Assembly (NCBI GenBank): GCA_024102725.1
Contig: JAGFJL010000100.1
Span: forward strand, 1-56,264
DNA from: Nitrococcus mobilis
GTDB taxonomy: Bacteria > Pseudomonadota > Gammaproteobacteria > Nitrococcales > Nitrococcaceae
Reading direction: 5' to 3'
Length of the DNA: 56,264 nucleotides
This document shows positions 29,518 to 37,955 of the stretch, piece by piece. Position 1 is the stretch's first letter. Each line of letters opens with the position of its first letter. The notes under the pieces were generated by a model. That model was given only the letters and a program-made list of their open reading frames with translations, was not told where the DNA came from and searched no databases. The translations under genes were made by a program, and so were the position numbers.

Positions 29518-29547
29518 CAGCCGATTAGCGCTGCGTTTTCTCGGCTG
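29518..29547 (+). promoter_or_regulatory. Intercistronic hairpin upstream of coxC
   Basis: Inverted repeat CAGCCGA/TCGGCTG with a 16-base loop that includes TTTTC. It lies just after the small membrane gene stop and before the coxC ribosome site, the third hairpin in this operon. Confidence 0.35.
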
Positions 29548-29609
29548 ACGGCTGCATGCACCGATTATGGCGGCATCAAAATAACGGGTCTTACGGAGGT
29601 GTTTTGAAA

Positions 29610-30473
29610 ATGGCTGCAACACACGGTGGCTACTACTTACCCCATGGAAGCCATTGGCCTATCACGGGTAGTATCGCCTTGTTTACGCTGGCGGTGGGCA
29701 CGGCTTCGTATTTCCAAGGTGCGGGCTGGGGGCCGTGGCTGATGCTAATCGGCTTCGCAATCCTGATCTTCATGATGTTCGGTTGGCTCGGAACCGTAAT
29801 CGGTGAAAGCGTAGCCGGCTCCTACAATGAGCAAGTCGACCGGTCGTTCCGCTGGGGGATGTCCTGGTTTATCTTCTCGGAAGTGATGTTTTTCGGCGCC
29901 TTTTTCGGCGCGCTGTACTATGCGCGGATTTTCTCGGTGCCGTGGCTTGGTGGCGCTGACGTGGAGACCAGTCAACTGCTGTGGGATGGGCTCAGTCTCA
30001 ATTGGCCCACGGCAGGACCCGGCTATGCGGATTTCGAATTCGAATATATGCCTGCATGGCCGATCCCGACGATCAATACCATTCTCCTGCTGAGCTCCGG
30101 CGTTACCATCACGATCGCCCATCATGCGCTGAAAGCGGCGGATCGCACCAAGCTGGTCCAGTATATGTGGGCAACCGTGGCCTTGGGTGCGACCTTCTTG
30201 ATGTTCCAGGCCTATGAGTTCTACGAGGCTTGGCATCATATGAACCTGACGCTGCACACCGGTGTCTATGGTTCGACCTTCTTTATGTTGACTGGTTTCC
30301 ATGGTTTCCATGTAACCATTGGAACGATCATGCTGATCGTGATCACGCTGCGTTGTATGAAGGGCCATTTCACACCTGAGAATCATTTTGGCTTCGAAGG
30401 CGTGGCCTGGTATTGGCATTTCGTCGATGTCGTCTGGCTTGGCCTGTATATCTTTGTCTACGTATTGGTTTAG
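29610..30473 (+). CDS. coxC: Cytochrome c oxidase subunit III
   Basis: 287 aa with seven hydrophobic helices. The conserved HGSHWPITGSIALF start, SEVMFFGAFFGALYYAR, the helix VTITIAHHALKAADR, and AYEFYEAWHHMNLTLHTGVYGSTFFMLTGFHGFHVTIGT are the subunit III signatures. The conserved Glu in the SEVMFF helix is present. Start ATG 29610 after ACGGAGGTG. The stop overlaps the convergent DUF2909 gene by four bases. Confidence 0.96.
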   Translation: MAATHGGYYLPHGSHWPITGSIALFTLAVGTASYFQGAGWGPWLMLIGFAILIFMMFGWLGTVIGESVAGSYNEQVDRSFRWGMSWFIFSEVMFFGAFFGALYYARIFSVPWLGGADVETSQLLWDGLSLNWPTAGPGYADFEFEYMPAWPIPTINTILLLSSGVTITIAHHALKAADRTKLVQYMWATVALGATFLMFQAYEFYEAWHHMNLTLHTGVYGSTFFMLTGFHGFHVTIGTIMLIVITLRCMKGHFTPENHFGFEGVAWYWHFVDVVWLGLYIFVYVLV

Positions 30474-30694
30474 TAGGCTAACGGGCTCTGGTTTACCGGC
30501 AGAACGCCAGTGAACATCAAAATAAGTATCAGTGCGAACAGCACCACTGACAACGTGATGCGCAGGGTCAGAGATTGGAGCATTCTGCGGGACTGGCTGC
30601 GGTCTCGGACCAGGAAAAAGCCCGCGGACATGAGGCTGATGAAAATGGCGATTAGGGTGATGACGATTCCTACCTTGATCAATAGAACGACCAT
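30470..30694 (-). CDS. DUF2909 twin-transmembrane protein
   Basis: 74 aa with two hydrophobic helices (about 3-25 and 45-67) joined by a short basic loop (VRDRSQSRRMLQSLTLRITLS). This is the DUF2909 pattern of small inner-membrane proteins found between coxC and surf1 genes. Function unknown, presumably oxidase assembly. Transcribed against the operon. Confidence 0.8.
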   Translation of the reverse strand: MVVLLIKVGIVITLIAIFISLMSAGFFLVRDRSQSRRMLQSLTLRITLSVVLFALILILMFTGVLPVNQSPLAY

Positions 30695-30779
30695 TTGAAG
30701 CTCCTGTGCTTTGGCATCATGAGTTGGCAATTATAGGTGATTAGGGCAGTAGTGGGCATCGACAACCGGCTGGCGGGCA

Positions 30780-31511
30780 ATGCGAATCGGTTCTTACGAA
30801 TTCCGTCCGGGTTTCGTACCCACGTTAGCAGTGGTGCTCGTGCTGCCACTGCTGGCTGCCCTCGGTTTTTGGCAGCTCGATCGAGCGAAAGAAACCCAAG
30901 CTTATTTAGATAGTTTACACGCTGGCCGCAAGGCAGCGGCCATTGATCTGAACACGGCAGTGCCCGAGTACTCGGTGGCTCAGCACCGTGTCGCGACGGC
31001 GCGCGGCCGATATGACAGCACACACCAGTTCTTGCTTGATAATCAAGTCCACGATGGGCGTGTCGGCTACCATGTCCTTACTCCTTTGCGGTTGAGCGAT
31101 GCTGGTATAGCCATTCTAGTCGACCGCGGCTGGGTAGCCGCGCCGTTTGATAGGAAGATCCTCCCCGCTGTCGGCGTGCCGGAGACCGAACGCGATGTCA
31201 ACGGGGTGATAGACAAGGGCCCCTCGGTGGCCGTCAGGCTAGGACAAGCCTATGTAGGCACAGGCAGTTGGCCGCGGCGGATCGGATATGTAGACTTCTC
31301 GTATATCGCGCAAGCCCTGCCTTACCAGGTAGCACCCTATCTTATCCGGCTCGATCCGCATGCGGCGGATGGTTTTGTCCGCGTGCCGCCGAAACCCGCC
31401 ATGGGGCCGGAGAAAAATCTGGGCTATGCGGCGCAGTGGTTCGCCATGGCGACCGCGGTAGTAATTATCTATCTCTTAGTCAATCTAAAGCGCCGAGTTA
31501 ATGACAACTGA
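30780..31511 (+). CDS. SURF1 family cytochrome oxidase biogenesis protein
   Basis: 243 aa with an N-terminal helix (14-32) holding the GFWQLDRAKE motif, a periplasmic domain with RGRYDSTHQFLLDNQVHDGRVGYHVLTPLRL and ILVDRGWVAAP, and a C-terminal helix after the conserved NLGYAAQWFAMA. SURF1 helps insert heme a into subunit I. The last 11 bases overlap the next gene. Confidence 0.94.
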   Translation: MRIGSYEFRPGFVPTLAVVLVLPLLAALGFWQLDRAKETQAYLDSLHAGRKAAAIDLNTAVPEYSVAQHRVATARGRYDSTHQFLLDNQVHDGRVGYHVLTPLRLSDAGIAILVDRGWVAAPFDRKILPAVGVPETERDVNGVIDKGPSVAVRLGQAYVGTGSWPRRIGYVDFSYIAQALPYQVAPYLIRLDPHAADGFVRVPPKPAMGPEKNLGYAAQWFAMATAVVIIYLLVNLKRRVNDN

Positions 31512-32148
31512 TATCGAGTCCACATCATCAGGGCAGGTTCGACGTCGTGCCCGTATACAAATTTTAATTATTGCAGGGCTTTTCGCGGGTCCCATGTTAT
31601 TGGCGTGGCTACTCTTTACGATGGGCTTGCGACCGAGCGGTACGACCAACCACGGCAAGTTGCTGCAACCTCCGCAAGCAATGGCACCAAGCGACTGGAC
31701 GACTCGATCAGGGAAACCGTTCGGCCGTGCCGATCTGCTCGGCTATTGGAATCTGCTCTTGGTCGTGGATGGGCGCTGCGAGCGAGTTTGCCTGGAATCG
31801 TTGGATCTGCTGCGTCGCCTGCGCCTAGCCCTTGGAGCGAATGCCGATCGGGTGCATCTGCTGCTGCTGCAGCCGCAAGAGGCCCCCGCGCCTGACTTGC
31901 CCGAGGTCTCGCAGCCTGTTGTATTCGAATTGCTTGCGCCCAACGCGCGAATCGCTTCCTTGTTAGCGAAGCGCGCGGGCACGGCTGAGGGGGAACCGGG
32001 AGTGTTCATCATCGACTATCGTGCTTTTAATATGATGACCTACCCTGTGCCGTTAGACGGCAGTGGCATGCTTGATGATATGGAACATTTGTTAAAGGTT
32101 TCCAACCGTCAAGTTGAACGCAATCAGCAACAATCCCAGGACCTTTAA
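31501..32148 (+). CDS. Sco-like membrane-anchored thioredoxin-fold protein
   Basis: 215 aa. One helix (about 20-41) anchors a periplasmic domain that reads like a Sco/thioredoxin fold: LLGYWNLLLVVDGRCERVCLES with Cys93-x3-Cys97 in the position of the Sco copper-binding CxxxC, then GVFIIDYRAFNMMTYP and a final helix GMLDDMEHLLKVS. The Sco His is not obvious. It corresponds by position to a gene of unknown function between surf1 and ctaA in Pseudomonas-like clusters. A copper or thiol-redox role in CuA assembly is inferred. Confidence 0.7.
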   Translation: MTTDIESTSSGQVRRRARIQILIIAGLFAGPMLLAWLLFTMGLRPSGTTNHGKLLQPPQAMAPSDWTTRSGKPFGRADLLGYWNLLLVVDGRCERVCLESLDLLRRLRLALGANADRVHLLLLQPQEAPAPDLPEVSQPVVFELLAPNARIASLLAKRAGTAEGEPGVFIIDYRAFNMMTYPVPLDGSGMLDDMEHLLKVSNRQVERNQQQSQDL

Positions 32149-32151
32149 ACG

Positions 32152-33222
32152 ATGACTGCAAGCCAGACGATGACTGTGAACCCAACGATGACTGCCAGGC
32201 GAGCGACGGCGGCAAACCCGTGGTTTTATCGCGTCTCGCTACTAGCGACGTTGCTCGCGCTCGGTGTGGTAGTGCTCGGCGCGTACGTGCGCCTAAGCGA
32301 TGCCGGGCTCGGTTGCCCCGATTGGCCCGGTTGTTACGGTCATCTGACGGTGCCGGAGAGCCCGGCCGCGCAGCAGGCGGCGCAGGCTGCCTATCCACAC
32401 CGTCCACTCGAGGCGGCCAAAGGTTGGAAGGAGATGATCCATCGGTATTTCGCCGGTACTCTTGGGCTGCTGATTCTCGGCTTGGCGGTTGCTGCTTGGC
32501 GCAAGCGCAAGGTCTCGGGCTATCCATTGGTCATTCCGCTGCTTTTAGTCGGCCTGGTGGTATTTCAGGCGTTGCTGGGTATGTGGACCGTGACTTGGCA
32601 GCTCAAGCCGGTGGTCGTGCTCGCGCATCTGCTCGGTGGATTGACGATCGTCTCATTGCTGTGGTGGCAAGTCTTGCGAATGAAACGCTCCGGCGAGAGT
32701 TCGAGTGGGCTTGCTCCGAAATTTTGGCTAAAAGCGGCTTTGATGCTCGGCTTGGTTCTCGTGGTAGCGCAGATCGCACTTGGCGGCTGGACGAGTTCCA
32801 ATTACGCGGCGCTGGCATGCAATCAGTTTCCGGCTTGCCATAACGGGCAGATTTGGCCTGATGCTGATTTCCGTGAGGGTTTCGTTTTGTGGCGCGGACT
32901 CGGTATCAACTACGAATACGGTGTGCTCGAGGCGCCGGCGCGAGTTGCTATCCATTTGGTACACCGATTGGGCGCCGTAATCGTCGCCGTGTTCACCCTC
33001 GTATTGGCAGTCGCTCTCTGGCGCTGGGTGCCCGGGCGTGCCGCCACATGGAGCGCCGCGGTGCTCGCGCTTTTGGTGACCGCTCAATTTATTCTGGGGG
33101 TGAGCAACGTCCTGTTCGGCTTGCCCCTTCCGGTAGCGGTGGCACATAATGCTGGAGCTGCGCTGCTACTTTTGACGTTTGTGACACTTAATCACCTCAT
33201 CAGACCGGTGCATGCATCATGA
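32152..33222 (+). CDS. ctaA: Heme A synthase
   Basis: Oxidises the C8 methyl of heme O to the formyl group of heme A. 356 aa, eight helices. Seen: LGAYVRLSDAGLGCPDWPGCYG, the His in EMIHRYFAGTLGLLIL, a cysteine pair in ALACNQFPACHNGQ, and HLVHRLGAVIVAVF. The N-terminus contains three near-identical MT(A/V) repeats encoded by repeated ACGATGACTG segments, so the exact start is uncertain. Its stop overlaps the ctaB start by four bases. Confidence 0.95.
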   Translation: MTASQTMTVNPTMTARRATAANPWFYRVSLLATLLALGVVVLGAYVRLSDAGLGCPDWPGCYGHLTVPESPAAQQAAQAAYPHRPLEAAKGWKEMIHRYFAGTLGLLILGLAVAAWRKRKVSGYPLVIPLLLVGLVVFQALLGMWTVTWQLKPVVVLAHLLGGLTIVSLLWWQVLRMKRSGESSSGLAPKFWLKAALMLGLVLVVAQIALGGWTSSNYAALACNQFPACHNGQIWPDADFREGFVLWRGLGINYEYGVLEAPARVAIHLVHRLGAVIVAVFTLVLAVALWRWVPGRAATWSAAVLALLVTAQFILGVSNVLFGLPLPVAVAHNAGAALLLLTFVTLNHLIRPVHAS

Positions 33223-34151
33223 GTAGAAGTATCTCTATCACATGGTTTGAGCCAGCCCGCCAGCATTTGATTCGCCATTGGCGCGATTATTACGAATTGT
33301 GCAAGCCTGGGGTCGTCGCTCTTATGGTCTTTACGGCGATCGTTGGGATGTTGGTGGCAAGTCCGGGCGAGGTGCCTTGGCGGGCATTGACTTTGGGCAG
33401 CCTCGGGATCGCTTTAGCGGCTGGTTCAGCTGCCGCGATCAACCATATGGTCGACCAGCATGTGGATGGTCAAATGTGGCGGACCAAGCGTCGGCCGCTG
33501 CCGACCGCGCGCATTCGAACCCGCCACGCCGTCGTCTTTGCCGGTCTGTTGGGGATCAGTGGGCTTGGCATTCTCTACTTGTTCATCAATCCGCTCACCG
33601 CGTTTTTGACATTTCTATCGCTGATTGGCTATGCGTTTATTTACACGCTCTATCTCAAACGGGCGACGCCGCAGAACATAGTTATCGGTGGTGCAGCCGG
33701 TGCGGCACCTCCCATGTTAGGCTGGACGGCCGTTACCGGATCGATCGATCCGAATTCACTGCTCTTGTTTCTCATTATCTTTGTCTGGACACCGCCGCAT
33801 TTTTGGGCCCTTGCCATTCATCGGCGCGAAGATTACGCCAAGGTCAATATTCCCATGTTGCCGGTAACTCACGGTGACCGTTATACGCGATGGAACGTGC
33901 TTTTTTATACCGTTCTGTTGGTGGCGGTAAGCGCTTTGCCTTTTGTCACAGGACTTGGCGGACTCATTTACCTGACCGGTGCGATGATCATGGGTGGGAT
34001 TTATCTTTATTATGGTGTGGCCATGCTGGTTTCGTCAGATAAATCACTGCCCATGAAGTCATTTGGCTTCTCCATAATTTATCTGATGGCAATCTTTGCT
34101 ATTTTGTTATTCGATCGGTATTTGCCCTACATCAAATTGGCGTTGTCCTGA
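33219..34151 (+). CDS. ctaB: Protoheme IX farnesyltransferase (heme O synthase)
   Basis: Attaches a farnesyl group to heme B. 310 aa, nine helices, UbiA superfamily. First Asp motif NHMVDQHVDGQMWRTKRRP, second region YTLYLKRATPQNIVIGGAAGAAPPMLGW and HFWALAIHRREDYAKVNIPMLP. Supplies heme O to CtaA encoded just upstream. Last gene of the cluster; no sco/senC follows. Confidence 0.96.
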   Translation: MSRSISITWFEPARQHLIRHWRDYYELCKPGVVALMVFTAIVGMLVASPGEVPWRALTLGSLGIALAAGSAAAINHMVDQHVDGQMWRTKRRPLPTARIRTRHAVVFAGLLGISGLGILYLFINPLTAFLTFLSLIGYAFIYTLYLKRATPQNIVIGGAAGAAPPMLGWTAVTGSIDPNSLLLFLIIFVWTPPHFWALAIHRREDYAKVNIPMLPVTHGDRYTRWNVLFYTVLLVAVSALPFVTGLGGLIYLTGAMIMGGIYLYYGVAMLVSSDKSLPMKSFGFSIIYLMAIFAILLFDRYLPYIKLALS

Positions 34152-34244
34152 GTGGATGCCTTGGCAACCGCGCGACCTGGTAGGGTGGGGTAACCCGATG
34201 GAGATGAACGGCTGCGACGCTTCGGAAAGCTTTCTATCATGCTG

Positions 34245-34269
34245 CGACCGACCACTGGACGGTCGGTCG
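34245..34269. terminator. Hairpin downstream of ctaB
   Basis: Perfect 9-bp inverted repeat CGACCGACC/GGTCGGTCG with a 7-base loop. No T tract follows on either strand, so it may act with Rho or as an mRNA stability element rather than as a simple intrinsic terminator. Confidence 0.4.
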
Positions 34270-34383
34270 TTGCACTGCGGGTTAAAAGCTTAATCGGCCC
34301 GATTGGTAGAGTAGGGCGGGAGAACTTCATTTGGTGCCGCTCCCGCGTTTGGAGCGCGGCTACCCCAGCGGGTTATTAGGGGG

Positions 34384-34500
34384 CATCTGAATTTATTCGT
34401 CACACCGACGGAGGCCGGTGTACAGGCTCTTGATTTTACTTGATTACGCAAAAACCCTCCCTATTTTAATCCTCCCTGTTTTGCGCCTCCGGGTCAGCCG
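34384..34500 (+). repeat. Dispersed palindromic repeat, copy A
   Basis: Starts CATCTGAATTTATTCGTCAC and contains the stem ACACCG/CGGTGT, the phrase TTGATTTTACT, and a CGCAAAA/TTTTGCG pair (34447-34453, 34479-34485). It aligns well over about 65 bases with copy B at 38889 and then diverges, with the second hairpin loop longer. Same orientation as copy B. Confidence 0.75.
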
Positions 34501-34535
34501 ACCAGCTAATGAAGAGTTTTCCTAGTTTGACTTGA

Positions 34536-35540
34536 TTACGTGACGTTGCTCTTGTTGAGGCCGCAATTAGCCTGTTCCAGTACGCGCTCAGCGCGGTAAC
34601 TCGAACGGACTAAAGGGCCGGATACAACTTCCAGAAAGCCCTTGCTCAACCCTAGACGACGATATTGTTCGAATTCAGCGGGCGTAACGTAGCGCTGCAC
34701 CGGTAAATGGTTGACAGTTGGGCGCAGGTATTGTCCGAAGGTGACGATGTCTACCCCCGCGGCTCGGAGTTCATCCATGGTTTCCAGGATCTCGGTGTCT
34801 GTCTCACCGAGACCCAACATTAAGCTAGTTTTTGTCAGCACCTTGGGGTAATGCCGCTTGACATACGCCAGGATGCTCAACGTGATCTCGTAGCTGGCGC
34901 GCGGATCGCGGACCGGGTGGGTTAGCCGCTTGACCGTCTCGACGTTTTGCGCAAACACATCGATATCGGTGCTGGCTACCAGCGCGATATGCTCCGGTAC
35001 TCCCTTGAAATCAGGTGTTAGAATTTCGATTGCGGTTTTTGGATTGCGTTGTTTGATTCGCCGGACGCAGTCCGCGTAGTGTGAGGCACCACCATCGGGT
35101 AAATCGTCTCGGTCCACTGAGGTGAGCACGACGTATTTAAGGTCCATGAGCTGCACCGTTTCAGCGGCTAGCCGCGGTTCATCCGGGTTGAGCTGGCCGC
35201 GCGGGTTGCCGGTGTCCACGGCGCAGAAGCGGCAGGCGCGTGTACACACATCGCCCATCAACATCAGGGTGGCGGTGCCATTGCCCCAACATTCGGCGAT
35301 GTTAGGGCACATGGATTCCTCGCACACCGTAGCCAGGCGGTGATCGCGAACGATTTGTTTAACTCGCTGATAGCCTTCGCCCATAGGTATCCGTACTCGC
35401 AGCCAACTCGGTTTGTCGCCACGTGGGATCGCCGCAGCGCGGCGATCCACTTTGAGCCCGTTTTTGATGGCACGAATGCCATTGGGCTTAGCGATTTTGG
35501 TCCCGCTTACGACGATGGGGATGCCCTTGAGGTTGCTCAT
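34536..35540 (-). CDS. lipA: Lipoyl synthase
   Basis: Radical SAM enzyme inserting two sulfurs into octanoyl groups on lipoyl domains. 334 aa from ATG 35540. The auxiliary cluster is C73-x4-C78-x5-C84 ([12 protein letters not shown]), the SAM cluster C99-x3-C103-x2-C106 (CTRACRFC), and the C-terminal RSSYRAERV includes the conserved Ser. No lipB is adjacent. The frame continues upstream to 35702 without homology. Confidence 0.96.
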   Translation of the reverse strand: MSNLKGIPIVVSGTKIAKPNGIRAIKNGLKVDRRAAAIPRGDKPSWLRVRIPMGEGYQRVKQIVRDHRLATVCEESMCPNIAECWGNGTATLMLMGDVCTRACRFCAVDTGNPRGQLNPDEPRLAAETVQLMDLKYVVLTSVDRDDLPDGGASHYADCVRRIKQRNPKTAIEILTPDFKGVPEHIALVASTDIDVFAQNVETVKRLTHPVRDPRASYEITLSILAYVKRHYPKVLTKTSLMLGLGETDTEILETMDELRAAGVDIVTFGQYLRPTVNHLPVQRYVTPAEFEQYRRLGLSKGFLEVVSGPLVRSSYRAERVLEQANCGLNKSNVT

Positions 35541-35705
35541 GGTATGGAAATCTCTATTTCGCTTCGTTCGAACGCCCGCAGCCAACAGCGATCGATAGGC
35601 ACGACAGTACCACAAATAATTGTGTAGCGATTTAGGCCGGGTTCGATCAAGGCATGAGCCCACACAACGGGGCTGCTCGCCGGTCGCCCGCTTTCTAGGC
35701 AATAT

Positions 35706-35882
35706 TCAATCTTTGCCGTAGGAGTTGCTCATAACGTCGAACCATTCACAGTGGGCTTTATCGGCGTTCTTGCGCCAACGTTCGACCTGTTCCCGCGAGT
35801 ACTCCTCGCGCAATTGCTCGTCACTGACCGGGCGTGGGTCGAATTCGCGCTCCTGGCGATCGGTGTCGTGGTTCGTACTCAT
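35706..35882 (-). CDS. Small charged protein, unknown
   Basis: A 58-aa frame from ATG 35882 to TGA 35706: MSTNHDTDRQEREFDPRPVS, then DEQLREEYSREQVERWRKN and a C-terminal part with a single Cys and Trp residues. It is strongly charged and likely helical. Reading-frame composition resembles neighbours (few rare codons), and it is set off from lipA by about 165 bases on the same strand. I do not recognise a family; a G-run and not a classical Shine-Dalgarno precedes it. Confidence 0.5.
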   Translation of the reverse strand: MSTNHDTDRQEREFDPRPVSDEQLREEYSREQVERWRKNADKAHCEWFDVMSNSYGKD

Positions 35883-35974
35883 AAGGAGATTACCCCCCCA
35901 TGCTGGTGTAGTAATCAGTTATACTGTCGGCGGTTGATAGTTTGGGATAATGAAATTACGTTGTCCGTAAGCCT

Positions 35975-36232
35975 ATGACTACTGCAGCAATGAGCGTCCA
36001 GTACGATGTCGATCTCGATTTGCGTGGGCTCAACTGTCCTTTGCCGATCCTACGGACGAAAAAGCAGCTCGTCACCATGCTCAACGGGCAGGTAGTTCGC
36101 GTGCGGGCTACCGACCCTCACTCGGTGATCGATTTTACCGCTTTCTGCATCAAAACCGGGCACGAGCTCGTGGATCATTGGCGGCAGGAGGATGAATTTT
36201 ACTTCCTCGTGCGCAAGTGTACTGCAAACTAG
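35975..36232 (+). CDS. TusA-like sulfur carrier protein
   Basis: 85 aa with the TusA/SirA signature DLRGLNCPLPILRTKKQL; the Cys-Pro-x-Pro cysteine carries persulfide sulfur in the family. The C-terminal beta-alpha part ends YFLVRKC. It could serve tRNA thiolation, molybdenum cofactor or dissimilatory sulfur metabolism; no dsr or hdr gene is adjacent to decide. Start ATG 35975; a second ATG lies five codons later. Confidence 0.85.
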   Translation: MTTAAMSVQYDVDLDLRGLNCPLPILRTKKQLVTMLNGQVVRVRATDPHSVIDFTAFCIKTGHELVDHWRQEDEFYFLVRKCTAN

Positions 36233-36270
36233 CTGGGATAGAGAGTTTCGGTGAGGCACTTCGGCTGCTC

Positions 36271-36291
36271 GCATGCCGGCCCCAGGCATGC
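36271..36291. terminator. Hairpin between tusA-like gene and sohB
   Basis: Inverted repeat GCATGCC/GGCATGC with a 7-base loop, between two convergent genes. Could serve both strands. No T run is present, so strength is doubtful. Confidence 0.3.
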
Positions 36292-36433
36292 TTGCACGTC
36301 TTCCCAAAGACGTAAGTTCCTCGTGAGATTGGTTAGAATGCACGCACGCGACCTTGCCCAGCCGTTCATCACTGACAGATGGGAGCGTCAGCGCGTGCAG
36401 CGACTTACACTCTACTACATGCCGGGCTCGGGC

Positions 36434-37423
36434 TCAGTGTTCCATAAGTCGCCTCAGCAGGGATTCGAACCCGAGTGCGAGGCGCCGTGTTATTCGTTCG
36501 CGCGGCCGAAAACGCAGACTTATGAGCTCCATCGTGTCCAGCCGGGTCAGAATAAAATCGTCGCTGGTGCCTAGCTCATCCACGAGCCCGAGTTCGCGGG
36601 CACGCTCGCCGAGCCAATATTCACCGGTTGCGATCCGGTTGATCTCGACGTTAGGCCGATAACGAGCGATGTGGTCCTTGAACGATTGATGGACCTCCGC
36701 CAACTCTTCTCGAAACTTTGCCCGAGCAGCATCCGTATTTTCCCCGAATAGGGTAAGTGTCCGCTTGAATTCGCCGGCGGTATGCAGCTCGAAATCTACC
36801 TCGTGCTTCTTGAGCACGCGGTGGAAATTGGGCACTTGGGCAATTACCCCGATGGAGCCAACGATCGCGAAGGGTGCGGCAATGAGGCGGTCGGCAACGC
36901 TCGCCATCAAATAGCCCCCACTGGCTGCCACGCGGTCGATGCTTACGGTGAGATGAATCCCCCGTTCGCGTAGCCGGATAAGCTGCGAGGCGGCTAACCC
37001 ATAATTATGCACCAATCCTCCCGTGCTCTCCAGCCGCAGCAAAACCCTATCCTGGGGCCGGGCTGCTGTTAAAATGGCACTGATCTCCTCACGCAAGCTC
37101 TCTGTTGCGCTTGCCCGGAGATCTCCTCGGAAGTCCAGGATGAACAGCCGAGGGCGGTCGCTTGTATCTTTGCTGCCGGCTTGGCGGGTAGTCGCGGCGC
37201 GTTTTTTCCAGCGCCATGCAGGGCGGTGTGGGGTAAGTGCGCCTTCGATACGCTCGACCCTATCCCGATAGCGATCGTTGAGACGACTCAGCTCCAGACG
37301 GTCTCTGGAACGGTTACGACCGCGCATGGCCGTTGCGGCGGCGGTGCCGATTACGACGAGCAGTGCGAGCACCAAGGTGGCTGTCTTTGCTAGAAAAAGG
37401 CCGTAATCGTACAAAAATTCCAT
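36434..37423 (-). CDS. sohB: SohB, S49-family inner-membrane protease
   Basis: 329 aa. N-terminal helix (about 8-33), a basic linker, then a ClpP-like serine protease domain with the nucleophile in RVAASGGYLMA and the general-base Lys in TAGEFKRTLTLFGENT. GSIGVIAQVPNFHRVLKKHEVDFE is diagnostic of SohB. A membrane quality-control role is known for the family. Its 3' end contains a stretch that mimics a tRNA T-arm by chance. Confidence 0.94.
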   Translation of the reverse strand: MEFLYDYGLFLAKTATLVLALLVVIGTAAATAMRGRNRSRDRLELSRLNDRYRDRVERIEGALTPHRPAWRWKKRAATTRQAGSKDTSDRPRLFILDFRGDLRASATESLREEISAILTAARPQDRVLLRLESTGGLVHNYGLAASQLIRLRERGIHLTVSIDRVAASGGYLMASVADRLIAAPFAIVGSIGVIAQVPNFHRVLKKHEVDFELHTAGEFKRTLTLFGENTDAARAKFREELAEVHQSFKDHIARYRPNVEINRIATGEYWLGERARELGLVDELGTSDDFILTRLDTMELISLRFRPRERITRRLALGFESLLRRLMEH

Positions 37424-37553
37424 GGGCTTCGTTCCTGCTCCGTTAGGCGTTTACAGTAAATGATGACCCGTTGTTTGCCATAATGATAGGTGGCAGGCAC
37501 ATTTGTTCATTGCGGCCCGTCTTTGACTGGACAGCGTTGGCGGATTCATCGCT

Positions 37554-37826
37554 ATGAAGGTGCAACCTTTTCACTACGGCGGCCGGGAGGTGATGACCTT
37601 ACGGCAGCTCGATCAGCTCAATGGCGTGCCTAAAGGCACGAGTTTCCGGGCTTTCAAGCGCGTGCGGCCTTACCTGGAAGAGGGAATGGATTTTTTCTGT
37701 CTGACCGCACATGAGCATTCGAAGCTGTCAGAGGCGTTGCGTCAATCGGGCGCGCTTTACCGTACGAGTGTCAGTATGGTGTTGGTTACACGCCGCGGAT
37801 ATGAACGGATGCAGCAGGGTATATAA
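37554..37826 (+). CDS. ORF6N-like small DNA-binding protein
   Basis: 90 aa: MTLRQLDQLNGVPKGTSFRAFKRVRPYLEEGMDFFCL is arranged like ORF6N/KilA-type N-terminal domains of phage antirepressors, a short helix-turn-helix followed by the LTxRGY-like end VLVTRRGYERMQQGI. No effector domain is attached. Transcribed toward the peroxiredoxin gene 130 bases later. DNA binding is likely, target unknown. Confidence 0.55.
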   Translation: MKVQPFHYGGREVMTLRQLDQLNGVPKGTSFRAFKRVRPYLEEGMDFFCLTAHEHSKLSEALRQSGALYRTSVSMVLVTRRGYERMQQGI

Positions 37827-37955
37827 CGCATGTTATGATAAATAAAGTAAACGATTCCGTCGAAAGATAAGCAAGCTGCGGCTATACGGTCGACCGTTGA
37901 CGATAGGCGAGTGTATGCCGTGGCGGCAGGTAAGCATAACTAAGGAGGCCGTTTT

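Larger units (their letters stand above)
34152..34535. other. Non-coding interval between ctaB and lipA
   Basis: 384 bases with no credible gene. It contains a strong hairpin at 34245-34269 and the first copy of a dispersed palindromic repeat at 34384-34500, both listed separately. Confidence 0.7.

Noticed and set aside
36458..36480. tRNA T-arm-like string inside the sohB 3' end
   Set aside because: It is explained by the sohB codons for Gly-Phe-Glu-Ser-Leu, and no cloverleaf can be formed around it.
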